Assembly: GCA_937899065.1 (NCBI GenBank)
Contig: CALBPG010000255.1
Span: 1-59,694, forward strand
Source: an uncultured Allomuricauda sp.
GTDB lineage: Bacteria; Bacteroidota; Bacteroidia; Flavobacteriales; Flavobacteriaceae
Length of the DNA stretch: 59,694 nt
Direction of reading: 5' to 3'
Below are positions 8,576 through 16,881 of this stretch, in pieces. Below the pieces are notes generated by a model, which was not told the origin of the DNA, ran no database searches, and saw nothing but the letters and a program-made list of their open reading frames with translations. Both the position numbers and the translations under genes were made by a program. Positions within the stretch are counted from its first letter, which is position 1, and each line of letters starts with the position of its first letter.

Positions 8576-11078
8576 AAAACTACGGTTACTAGTCTATTGC
8601 ATAAGTCTATTATCCTGCTTACACACCCTTACTGCCCAAAATCCGGTACCGCAACCTTTAACGGTAGTGCTGGAATCCATTCAAGAGCAATATGGTGTAC
8701 AGTTTAACTACGCCTCAGATTTAGTAGAATCTATAAAAGTCGTTCCTCCTGGAACGACTCTCTCATTAAGTGAAGTTCTTACCTACCTTGACGTTCAAAG
8801 CAACCTCAATTATGAGCAATTGTCAGGGACTATCATTTCCATAAAAGAAAAAGATTTATCCCTTTGCGGGTATCTCAAAGATGAAGATACCGGGGAATCG
8901 GTCCCTTTTGTTACGGTTCAATATGACTCGTTAGGTGTCATCGCCAATAAAGAAGGCTACTTTTCCATAGACAGTTTAACCAAAAACAACCAAGTTGTGG
9001 TTCGGCATTTGGGTTTTAAACCTTTGGTGAAAAACGTAAAACTGTTCGATGTTTTCCAATGCGACACCCTATTTCTTATTCCCTATCAAGAAGAATTGGC
9101 TGAGGTCACGGTATCAGATTTTTTCGTTCGGGGTATTGACAAATTGGAGAACGGTTCCTATCAAATGAACTTCAATAAGTTCAGTTTGTTGCCAGGCCTT
9201 ATCGATGATGATGTACTGCAATCGGTCCAAGCCTTGCCAGGGATTCAAAGCATTGATGAAACCGTATCCAACATTAATATTCGGGGAGGCAGTAATGACC
9301 AGAATCTCATATTATGGGACGATATCAAAATGTATCAATCCGGACATTTCTTTGGGCTTATCAGTATGTTCAACCCTCAGATTACACGAAGGGTACAACT
9401 CATCAAAAATGGAAGTAGTGTTTCAGATACCGACGGGGTTTCCGGAACCATTTCCATGAAAACAGACGAATATCTGAATTATGATACAAAAGGAAGTGTC
9501 GGACTTAATCTCATTGATTTTAATGGTTCGGTGGACACACCTATTGGGAAACGCGCTTCCATCCAATTTGCTACACGCCGTTCGTTGAGTGATTTTATAG
9601 AGACGCCAACGTTCACCAATTATTTTGACCGTGCCATCCAGGATACGGAGATCGGAAGGAATTTTGAATCCATCCCAAGTTCGGATTTGGATTTCAACTT
9701 TTATGATGTGTCCATGCGTCTGTTGTATGACCCATCGGACAAGGACCGAATTCGGTTGAATTTTATCCATACTTCGAACAATCTTTCCTTTAATGAGGTG
9801 GCGGATATTGATGGCGTTCTTGAAGAAAGGGAAAGTGGCTTGGACCAGGGCACAACAGCTTTTGGTATATACTATCGAAGGGATTGGACCGAGAACTTCG
9901 GTACTGATGTCAATCTATACAATACAGATTATGGGTTGGACGCCAGAAATGCGAACATTCTAGACAATCAGCAACTCACCCAAGAAAATACGGTTTCAGA
10001 AACGAGTCTGAGACTCAATACCAGACTTCGTTTTACGGATAGGTTGAAACTGACCAGCGGTTACCAGATAATGGAGACCAAGGTGAGTAATTCAGACAAT
10101 GTGGATAATCCACTTTTTGTCCGTTTGGATGCACGGGTTTTGCGCACGCATGCCCTGTTTTCGGAGGTTGGGGTTTTATCGCCAGACCAAAAAACACGGC
10201 TTAACTTTGGAATGCGGTTCAACTATTTAGATGCCTTTCGCAAATTCCTTTTTGAGCCTAGGATAAGTGTTGATTATACCTTTCTCAAGCATTTCAATGT
10301 GGAATTTCTTGGTGAATTCAAACACCAAAGTACTTCTCAAATCATCAATTTCCAGAATGATTTCCTTGGTTTGGAGAAACGAAGATGGCAATTGGCGGAT
10401 AATAGGGAAATCCCTGTGATTCGAAGTAGGCAAGCTTCGGTAGGCTTCAGCTACAACCAAAAAGGATGGTTGGCCAATGTCGTACCGTATTATAAAAGGG
10501 TATTGGGAATAACCACACAAAGCCAGGGTTTTCAAGACCAATATGAATTTGTTCGAACACCTGGTTCTTATGATGCTTTTGGAGTAGACGTTTTGATGCG
10601 AAAACAACTAAAGAACAACGCGGTCTGGCTCAATTACAGCTACCTTAACGCTGAATATACCTTTGGCCAACTCGCTGAAACCCAATTTGCGAGCAATTTT
10701 GATATTACCCATGCGGTCACCGTTGGGGGAAACTATACTTGGAAGAAAATCTTGGTCTCTGCTGGAGTCAACTGGCGTACGGGTAGACCGTTAAGTCAGC
10801 CGGTTTGGGATAATCCCGTGGTTAATGGAGCGGTGAATTACGCTGCAGCCAATGCTGGAAGACTGCGAGATTATTTGAGGGCAGATATTTCAGGTAGGTA
10901 CGAGTTTGATTGGGGCAAAACCCGAAAAGTGCAAGTTGGAATGTCCGTTTGGAATCTGCTCAATCGTGATAACACCTTGAACACATATTATCGGGCTACT
11001 AGCCCTAGCGAAGCGACAGCTTTCGTACAATCGGCATTAGGCATAACGCCTAACGCCTCTGTACGTGTACTATTCTAA
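8568..11078 (+). CDS. TonB-dependent receptor with STN signalling domain
   Basis: This outer-membrane receptor has 836 residues and a GTG start inside the end of fecR. A signal peptide (~1-23, cut after LTAQ) precedes an STN domain (~30-95, LTVVLESIQEQYGVQFNYA), a CarboxypepD-reg-like beta sandwich (~100-165, GESVPFVTVQYDSLG), a plug (~195-300, with INIRGGSNDQNLILWDD) and a 22-strand-type barrel ending in the aromatic residue F (VRVLF). The STN domain marks it as a transducing, FecA-like receptor. No SusD-like gene is present, so polysaccharide uptake is less likely than uptake of iron complexes or another small ligand. The substrate cannot be read from the sequence. Confidence 0.92.
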   Translation: MSKKLRLLVYCISLLSCLHTLTAQNPVPQPLTVVLESIQEQYGVQFNYASDLVESIKVVPPGTTLSLSEVLTYLDVQSNLNYEQLSGTIISIKEKDLSLCGYLKDEDTGESVPFVTVQYDSLGVIANKEGYFSIDSLTKNNQVVVRHLGFKPLVKNVKLFDVFQCDTLFLIPYQEELAEVTVSDFFVRGIDKLENGSYQMNFNKFSLLPGLIDDDVLQSVQALPGIQSIDETVSNINIRGGSNDQNLILWDDIKMYQSGHFFGLISMFNPQITRRVQLIKNGSSVSDTDGVSGTISMKTDEYLNYDTKGSVGLNLIDFNGSVDTPIGKRASIQFATRRSLSDFIETPTFTNYFDRAIQDTEIGRNFESIPSSDLDFNFYDVSMRLLYDPSDKDRIRLNFIHTSNNLSFNEVADIDGVLEERESGLDQGTTAFGIYYRRDWTENFGTDVNLYNTDYGLDARNANILDNQQLTQENTVSETSLRLNTRLRFTDRLKLTSGYQIMETKVSNSDNVDNPLFVRLDARVLRTHALFSEVGVLSPDQKTRLNFGMRFNYLDAFRKFLFEPRISVDYTFLKHFNVEFLGEFKHQSTSQIINFQNDFLGLEKRRWQLADNREIPVIRSRQASVGFSYNQKGWLANVVPYYKRVLGITTQSQGFQDQYEFVRTPGSYDAFGVDVLMRKQLKNNAVWLNYSYLNAEYTFGQLAETQFASNFDITHAVTVGGNYTWKKILVSAGVNWRTGRPLSQPVWDNPVVNGAVNYAAANAGRLRDYLRADISGRYEFDWGKTRKVQVGMSVWNLLNRDNTLNTYYRATSPSEATAFVQSALGITPNASVRVLF

Positions 11079-11183
11079 TTTTCCAATCACTTCTTTTTTA
11101 ATACACCAACAGTTTTGGGGAACAGGCAGTGGTCAGCGACTGGGAGTAAGTAGGTTAACTTTATGGGGTTATTTCGTGTTGGT

Positions 11184-11327
11184 TTAGATAATGGAAAAGA
11201 GAATGACCAATTGCACTACCGTAAACATCAACAACCCTTTTACTTGTCTGTTATAGTTTTCGAACATTTTTTGAATATGTTCGTCTTCTTCAATTCTGAT
11301 GACTCTAGCTGAGGCTGAACTTTTCAT
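11184..11327 (-). CDS. Small single-pass membrane protein (paralogue of the 13.1-kb ORF)
   Basis: Starting at the ATG at 11327 gives 47 residues: a polar N-terminus with SSASARVIRIEEDEHI and FEN, then one hydrophobic helix (~32-47). An upstream ATG at 11393 would add 22 residues, but only the short form aligns from its first residue with the small protein at 13048-13197 (shared pattern MKxSS...R...IEEE...FEN...LM..T...L.I). That similarity between two independent small ORFs on opposite strands is the main evidence that both are real. The region upstream on its strand (about 11380-11440) is a run of A and T tracts. Function unknown. Confidence 0.55.
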   Translation of the reverse strand: MKSSASARVIRIEEDEHIQKMFENYNRQVKGLLMFTVVQLVILFSII

Positions 11328-11489
11328 CACACTTTTTTGTTTAGTTACACTTATAAAACAATCAACTCTCTGGAATTCCTGAAAAAAAATCATTTTTTTT
11401 CGAAAAAAAATTTCGTGAGAGGTAAAATGAAATTTTAGGGAAAGGCTTTAAAGGAAAAAGAGTTAATTAACATGCTGATAATCAAAATA

Positions 11490-12353
11490 CTAATCTTCTA
11501 AAATTAGGATAGCACTTGAAACGGGCCTTTCACCATTTTTATCACTTGGAATATTAATGATTCCATTTTTTGCGCTCCAAAGCGTAGAAGACCCACCTCC
11601 ATCAAGGTTCAAAGCATCCACACAACCTATGCCGATTAGAAATTTTTGCAGTTCAGATAGGCGCATGCCATGAGCAACCGTTGACCTCCCATCAACCACA
11701 ATAAACTTGAGTTCAGAAGGTGTTTGGCATATGCAAGTTCTAGGATGTCTGTTGGTCACGAAAGGATGATTTTCCAAGACTTCGGCTTTACCCTTTTTTA
11801 GGAGAAGCGGACCAGAAACCAAAACGAATGCTTCTTTTGAAGAGTTTCGATAAAAAACATCCTGCTGGGCTTCACTAATATGAATTTCACCTGAGTGGGT
11901 AATGCGTATGGCTCCATTTTGCAAAAAATCAAGGTCTCCTGAAACGGTTTGAGCTAAAGGAACCCCTTCACTTTCTAAATAAACGACCCCAGTCTCTGAT
12001 TTTCGGTTGAAAAAACTTCCATTGATGGCCGCTACGGCATCATTGGCTAACCCGATTTCACTAGTCTTTGATAGACCTTGCTTAGGTTGAAAAATACCGA
12101 TGTTCAGGTGCTTTCTCCAATTTCCTTTTAAGGTAAGGACATGTATGCGCTGTGAACTCTGAAAAAGAGAGTCGGATTGAATGTGCTCAATATCTATGGA
12201 ATGATGGCCAGATTGTGCGTGCAATCCCTGAAACACCAATAGGAAACATAAGAGGAGTAGAAGAAGTGTAAATGCATTGGAAGTATCATGTTTTCTTAAA
12301 AAACAATACTCCTGTGGTCTCAAAACATATGGTATTCGATTACCAGAAAACAT
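11490..12353 (-). CDS. Secreted phosphodiester glycosidase family (NAGPA domain) protein
   Basis: A NAGPA-type domain occupies most of the protein. Members include the mammalian 'uncovering enzyme' and bacterial exopolysaccharide-associated glycosidases that cleave sugar phosphodiesters. Seen here: NDAVAAINGSFF, FIVVDGRSTVAHGM, and the hallmark LNLDGGGSSTLW near the C-terminus. A very hydrophobic segment (LLLLLLCFLLVFQGLHAQ) acts as a signal peptide. It is preceded by about 25 polar residues if the ATG at 12353 is used, so the true start may be a later non-ATG codon; the frame also extends to an ATG at 12422. It lies 90 nt downstream of the 115-residue secreted protein gene. The natural substrate is unknown. 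Confidence 0.8.
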   Translation of the reverse strand: MFSGNRIPYVLRPQEYCFLRKHDTSNAFTLLLLLLCFLLVFQGLHAQSGHHSIDIEHIQSDSLFQSSQRIHVLTLKGNWRKHLNIGIFQPKQGLSKTSEIGLANDAVAAINGSFFNRKSETGVVYLESEGVPLAQTVSGDLDFLQNGAIRITHSGEIHISEAQQDVFYRNSSKEAFVLVSGPLLLKKGKAEVLENHPFVTNRHPRTCICQTPSELKFIVVDGRSTVAHGMRLSELQKFLIGIGCVDALNLDGGGSSTLWSAKNGIINIPSDKNGERPVSSAILILED

Positions 12354-12443
12354 ACAATACCTAAGGTAACGAATTAAACCGTTTTCCTTTCGGAAGGAAT
12401 CAACCCTTAGACGAGGGAGCACCTATGTTTTGCAACTAAGCGG

Positions 12444-12791
12444 CTACAACCTTCCCTTTTTAGGCACGCTCAAATGTTCATAGTTGGTGAAGATTGGCTC
12501 CAAGCGATGATCTTTTTCATCATAAAACAAGACCACGGGGCCAAAATAGGGTCCGTTTGAGGTTTCGATTTGAAATGACAACACTTCCTTGTCCACTTCG
12601 GTGGTTACGGTATAAATCGCTTTACCTGATACCACAAGTTGATTTCGGTTGCTGGAGACCATATAGAGTGTTACCCCGGGAGGTGCACTGATGTACCGAA
12701 AATCATCCTGAAGGTCTAATGTGAGTTTCTGGGTCTGTGCAAAACTCAAAAAAGGGAGTAGGACAAAAACGCATAGGTAGTTGTTTTTCAT
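12444..12791 (-). CDS. Small secreted protein of unknown function
   Basis: The protein has 115 residues from the ATG at 12791, with an alternative ATG two codons upstream. There is a clear type I signal peptide (KNNYLCVFVLLPFLSFAQ, cleavage after AQ) and a predicted all-beta mature region with alternating hydrophobic residues (LVVSGKAIYTVTTEVD). No known domain is recognised. It precedes the NAGPA-type glycosidase on the same strand and may share its transcript. The 250 nt upstream (12798-13047) contain short T/G-rich direct repeats (TTGGGATTTGGGATG) and no other gene. Confidence 0.65.
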   Translation of the reverse strand: MKNNYLCVFVLLPFLSFAQTQKLTLDLQDDFRYISAPPGVTLYMVSSNRNQLVVSGKAIYTVTTEVDKEVLSFQIETSNGPYFGPVVLFYDEKDHRLEPIFTNYEHLSVPKKGRL

Positions 12792-13047
12792 ACGCAAAGA
12801 TTTGGGATTTGGGATGGGGGCTGGGACGGGACATCAAATTCATAACGTACTAAAACGGTTTTCATTGAAAATTTTCGTTGAACTACGCACACCTTCCAAT
12901 CGAAGGCCAAAAGATTTTTAATCAAGAAGTTAGCAGAAAAGTAGTGTTAAAAACTCCGTTGGATGGCGATGCATTTCATCGAAAAAAAGTGATGATTATC
13001 GGGAATTGTGCAGTTCATCTTGATTTATGTACAAATCATCTAGACAA

Positions 13048-13197
13048 ATGAAGACCAGTTCCCCCAAATCCCGGTCCCTCAAAATCGAGGAAGAAAAAAC
13101 AAAAGTGAAACGAATTTTCGAAAACTTTGAATTTTTCACCTATTGGCTTATGGCTGCTACAACCACCCTTTACGTTGGATTGCTTATTGTACTTTGA
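13048..13197 (+). CDS. Small single-pass membrane protein (paralogue of the 11.2-kb ORF)
   Basis: A 49-residue ORF starts at the ATG at 13048 and stops at TGA 13195-13197. It has a basic/acidic N-terminal half (KSRSLKIEEEKTKVKR, IFENFEFF) and a C-terminal hydrophobic helix (~33-49). It aligns over its whole length with the 47-residue protein encoded on the opposite strand at 11184-11327, with the IEEE and FEN positions conserved. It ends 21 nt before the stop of the convergent alanine/glycine symporter gene. Function unknown; the size and topology recall small regulatory membrane proteins, but that is speculation. Confidence 0.5.
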   Translation: MKTSSPKSRSLKIEEEKTKVKRIFENFEFFTYWLMAATTTLYVGLLIVL

Positions 13198-13218
13198 GGC
13201 GACGTACTCATTTGCGAA

Positions 13219-14775
13219 TCATGAAATGAGCTTGAGATAGCGTTTGAACTCAACCTTTACTTTTGGAAACAAAAAGAATAATCCAATCATATTGGGAAAC
13301 ACCAATGCAAGAATCATGGCATCGGAGAATTTAATGACCGCGTCCAAAGTAATGGCCGCCCCCATCACCGTAAAACAAAGAAAGATAATCTTATAGGTGA
13401 GACCACTGAATTTACCACGGCCGAACAGGTATTGCCACGACTGTAATCCATAATAAGACCACGATAGGATAGTTGAAAAGGCAAAGAGGCATACCGCTAC
13501 AACTAATAAGTAAGATGCACCAGTAATAGAGTTTTCAAAAGCCAAAGAAGTGATGTTGACGCCTCCCAATCTGCTGCCATCGCTCATAAGTACTTGTCCA
13601 TTGATGACATCTCCATACACAAAAGCGCCTTCTTGATTGAAAAGAACAATTACAATGGCTGTGATGGTACATACCACAACAGTGTCGATAAAAGGCTCCA
13701 AAAGTCCAACCAAACCTTCCGAAGCTGGGAATTGTGTTTGAACCGCTGAGTGTGCAATGGCCGCTGACCCCGCGCCCGCTTCATTGGAAAAAGCTGCTCG
13801 GCGAAACCCTTGAATCATCACTCCGATAAACCCACCCACAATAGTCGCCTTTGGCGTAAACGCATCCGTTATGATTTCGGAGAACACATCTCCTATCAAA
13901 TGGATTTTGGAGAAAATAATGAACAATGCCGCCCCAACATAAAGAATGGCCATAAACGGAACCACCTTTTCCGTAACCTTCGCGATTCGTTTGATACCTC
14001 CAATAATGACAATTCCAGAAAGTATTGCAAAAATGACTCCGATTAGGGTCCCGGCGGCCGGACCAGTGATATCGAAGCGCTCGATAATTTGTGCAGCAGC
14101 TTGATTGCTCTGAAAAGCGTTCCCTCCCCCGAAAGATGCTCCAACGCAAAGAATGGCGAAAGTTATAGCCAACACTTTCCCCAATCTTGAAAATCCTATT
14201 TCCTTGAGCCCTTTTGATAAGTAGTACATGGGGCCTCCGAAAACGGTTCCGTTGGCATCCACATCTCGGTACGCAACTCCCAAGGTACACTCGACAAACT
14301 TGGATGACATCCCCAATATTCCTGCAAGAATCATCCAAAAAGTAGCCCCAGGCCCTCCAATGGAGATGGCCACTGCAACCATAGCAATATTGCCAAGACC
14401 TACGGTTCCAGAAACGGCCGTCGTCAAGGCTTGAAAATGATTGACCTCGCCAGAACTTATGCCTTCTGCTTCGGCATGACTTTTTTCCACAGCATCAAAA
14501 TCGCCGCGAACGACCTTGAGTGCAGTACCAAAATGTCGAATGTTCACAAAGCCGAAGTAAATGGTAAACAGCAAAGCCCCGGTCAATAAAATGATAAGCA
14601 CAACAGGGATGCGCTGGCCAAAAAGAGGTACTTCGGAAAGAATCAATTGTTCCCAAGCTTCCGCGAAGGGCATGAAAGCATCATTGATACGTTGGTCCAA
14701 TCCCTCGGAGGAAGCAACCAAAAAAACAGAAGACAGAAAAAGCGTAATGAATTGGAAAATGAATGGAATCCACAT
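13219..14775 (-). CDS. Alanine/glycine:cation symporter (AGCS family)
   Basis: This 518-residue inner-membrane symporter imports alanine or glycine with Na+. The protein has about 11 hydrophobic helices. Signature elements are TTAVSGTVGLGNIAMVAVAI followed by GGPGATFWM, and FSNEAGAGSAAIAHSAVQT, which form the substrate and sodium sites in this family. Length is typical (450-550). The N-terminus has an extra hydrophobic segment (FQFITLFLSSVFLVASSEG). The gene lies 108 nt downstream of the unrecognised membrane protein gene on the same strand. Which amino acid is preferred cannot be told. Confidence 0.93.
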   Translation of the reverse strand: MWIPFIFQFITLFLSSVFLVASSEGLDQRINDAFMPFAEAWEQLILSEVPLFGQRIPVVLIILLTGALLFTIYFGFVNIRHFGTALKVVRGDFDAVEKSHAEAEGISSGEVNHFQALTTAVSGTVGLGNIAMVAVAISIGGPGATFWMILAGILGMSSKFVECTLGVAYRDVDANGTVFGGPMYYLSKGLKEIGFSRLGKVLAITFAILCVGASFGGGNAFQSNQAAAQIIERFDITGPAAGTLIGVIFAILSGIVIIGGIKRIAKVTEKVVPFMAILYVGAALFIIFSKIHLIGDVFSEIITDAFTPKATIVGGFIGVMIQGFRRAAFSNEAGAGSAAIAHSAVQTQFPASEGLVGLLEPFIDTVVVCTITAIVIVLFNQEGAFVYGDVINGQVLMSDGSRLGGVNITSLAFENSITGASYLLVVAVCLFAFSTILSWSYYGLQSWQYLFGRGKFSGLTYKIIFLCFTVMGAAITLDAVIKFSDAMILALVFPNMIGLFFLFPKVKVEFKRYLKLIS

Positions 14776-14883
14776 GACAGATGTTTTCCCGAAATTTCCA
14801 TGGCCCTATTGAAAATATGGGAATTTGTCGGAAGGAATATGGAAATGTCAGAAAGTATAGAGGTACAGAACCCCTTGAATTTC

Positions 14884-15906
14884 CTATGGATTCAAGACGA
14901 TATTGCTTTTGGGAAGGAGCAGCCTAATTTTTCGCTCGCGGTTTTCCGACATTTCAAAAAGGGCATTTTTAAAAGCATCAAAATGGATTTCTCTGGCCCA
15001 ATTGTCCTTTCCATAAACGCCATCCAACAAACAACCAATCAATCGTTTGATTTCATTGTAATCGTTGATGTCGTATTTTTTTGAAGATTCAAATCCCTTG
15101 GGTTTAATCTCCAACCACCCTTCTTCTGAAGAGAATTTTCGTTCCGCAAAAACACGAAGCAGCTTGTGCAATGCAGGGGTCAACTCGGCTTGTCGTGTGT
15201 CATTTCCTGGAAAACCCTTCAGCAGAATTATCTTCTTAGTGGTTGAATTTTGAGTTGATTTTATAAAATGCAATTGCAACTGGCCTGGTCCGGGTATGAT
15301 GGTTTCGGTCAATTCTTTAACCCAACTCAACGCCAATGCGAAGAACAACATGATAAGCGCCGTTTTGAAAATAGCAGAAAACAACAGAAGGTTCAAGGTG
15401 TCATCAAAAAGCTTGAAAACTTGGGCAATCAAGGTAACTACAACCGTTATCAACGAGAGCACTCCAAGTAAGGGAAGCCTACGTCGGGTGAAAGACTCCC
15501 ACAAAACAAAACCCAGAAAGACCAAGGTAAGCAGGGCGTAGTACACATCCAGTTCGGTAATTCCAACACTAATTTCTTGGGAAAACATTCTACGTATGGT
15601 AGGAATCAAGGCAAAAACAAAAGGAACCCCAATCACATAAGACCAATATTTGGATTTGATAAGGGACGCAAAAGCTTTGGGCAGGTAGCGAAACCAAGGC
15701 AATGCCAAAAGAATGAACCAGCTGTTCAACAAGGAAAAAACACTGCGAAGGCCTTCTTTTAGGGAGGGAAAAGATGAGATGTTTTCCCAAGGGATGATTT
15801 CCACCAAGCCCGAAAAGGCCCAACTTAAAATGGACAAGGCCAACCAAACTTGGCCAAAATCATTTTGTTTTTTACCAATGTGATACCAAATGGCCAACAA
15901 TCCCAA
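14884..15906 (-). CDS. Polytopic membrane protein of unknown function, start uncertain
   Basis: From the TTG at 15906 there are 340 residues with about six to seven TM helices in the first ~215, and a cytosolic C-terminal domain (~225-340; KKIILLKGFPGN, FAERKFSSEEGWLEIKPKGF, DINDYNEIKRLIGCLLDGVY). No family is recognised. The frame stays open upstream to about 16023 and encodes a plausible first half of a helix (GWWQFSVCLFAFLG) that joins directly to the TTG start. So the real protein is probably 20-35 residues longer, although no in-frame ATG, GTG or further TTG is available there. It precedes the alanine/glycine symporter gene on the same strand. Confidence 0.65.
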   Translation of the reverse strand: MGLLAIWYHIGKKQNDFGQVWLALSILSWAFSGLVEIIPWENISSFPSLKEGLRSVFSLLNSWFILLALPWFRYLPKAFASLIKSKYWSYVIGVPFVFALIPTIRRMFSQEISVGITELDVYYALLTLVFLGFVLWESFTRRRLPLLGVLSLITVVVTLIAQVFKLFDDTLNLLLFSAIFKTALIMLFFALALSWVKELTETIIPGPGQLQLHFIKSTQNSTTKKIILLKGFPGNDTRQAELTPALHKLLRVFAERKFSSEEGWLEIKPKGFESSKKYDINDYNEIKRLIGCLLDGVYGKDNWAREIHFDAFKNALFEMSENRERKIRLLLPKSNIVLNP

Positions 15907-16058
15907 AAACGCGAAAAGACAAACTGAAAACTGCCACCATCCATAAAAAAGGGTGATATCCGTTTGGTTTTGTATGAGGGTTAGATAAAAACTAATGGTG
16001 TTGCATTTCGTTGAGGTAAGATACTAATCAAATACTAGTAAAGATAGAAATGCCATTT

Positions 16059-16826
16059 TTACCGCAACAAGAACACCAATGCGCCAAACGCTGTCACCAC
16101 CAAAATGAATCGCTTGTAGTTCTTTTCATTGATTTTTTTGACTAAAACTAATCCAGAAAAAAGTCCCAAAACCATTATGGGAAATAGCTTCAAGTCAATC
16201 CATAAAGTTTCAACTGAGATAGTTTTCCACACCCAAATATGAAAAGGCAATTTGAAAAAGTTGGTAATAAAAAACAACCATGCTGCCGTACCTACAAATT
16301 CATTTTTGGGTAGGCGTAGGGCGAAGAAATATATATTGGTCATGGCACCGGCCAAATTACCCATCATGGTGCAGATTCCAGCGAGAATACCCAGCCCTCC
16401 GGTGAATGACCAATGTGTAGGAACACTTTTGTTCTTTTTCTGGTCCCACCAAATCAAAATACCCAAACTCAAAAGAATGACGGAGACCATAACGGGCTTA
16501 AAAATTGATTCTGGCATATCTTCTCCTAAAAAAACCCCAATTAAAATCCCGAAAACCATATAAGGCAAAAACCTTAAAATCAAGCGCCATTGGGTATACT
16601 TTCCGTAAAAGATAACCGCGAAAATATCGCCAATCAGTAAAAGGGGCATAATGAGGCCAGTGGAGCTTTTTGCACCGAAAGCCAAAGCCATAAGGGTTAC
16701 ATTAAAAATAGAGAGTCCCTTCAATCCTGCTTTGGAAAGGCCCATAAGAAAAGCCGCGAATCCAGCGAAAAGGAAAGGAAACCAAGTCTCCAAAGGTTCT
16801 AAAGAAAGCAGTATGGCTAGGGACAT
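16059..16826 (-). CDS. TSUP (TauE/SafE) family sulfite/organosulfonate exporter-like permease
   Basis: This inner-membrane permease has about eight helices and 255 residues. The motif FAAFLMGLSKAGLKG near the N-terminus and its echo LAGICTMMGNLAGAM in the second half are characteristic of the two-fold repeated TSUP family. Members move sulfite, sulfoacetate or related anions, but the substrate here is open. I take the ATG at 16826, not the one at 16868, because a good promoter -7 box (TATTTTTG) overlaps the extra 14 codons. It diverges from the sodium:solute symporter gene at 16882. Confidence 0.85.
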   Translation of the reverse strand: MSLAILLSLEPLETWFPFLFAGFAAFLMGLSKAGLKGLSIFNVTLMALAFGAKSSTGLIMPLLLIGDIFAVIFYGKYTQWRLILRFLPYMVFGILIGVFLGEDMPESIFKPVMVSVILLSLGILIWWDQKKNKSVPTHWSFTGGLGILAGICTMMGNLAGAMTNIYFFALRLPKNEFVGTAAWLFFITNFFKLPFHIWVWKTISVETLWIDLKLFPIMVLGLFSGLVLVKKINEKNYKRFILVVTAFGALVFLLR

Positions 16827-16844
16827 TTGAAAAAATAGAACAGT

Positions 16845-16872
16845 CAAAAATACTATCTTTAAACACAACCAA
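16845..16872 (-). promoter_or_regulatory. Candidate Bacteroidota sigma-A promoter for the TSUP gene
   Basis: On the minus strand TATTTTTG (16852-16845) matches the -7 consensus TAnnTTTG. A TTG lies 17 nt upstream (16872-16870), two shorter than the usual 19. Initiation about 19 nt before the ATG at 16826 supports that start codon. Confidence 0.4.
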
Positions 16873-16881
16873 CTGATAGAT

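Noticed and set aside
13781-14338. Open frame of 185 codons within the alanine/glycine symporter
   Set aside because: Same-strand, out-of-frame shadow with Arg/Cys-rich composition and no homology signal.
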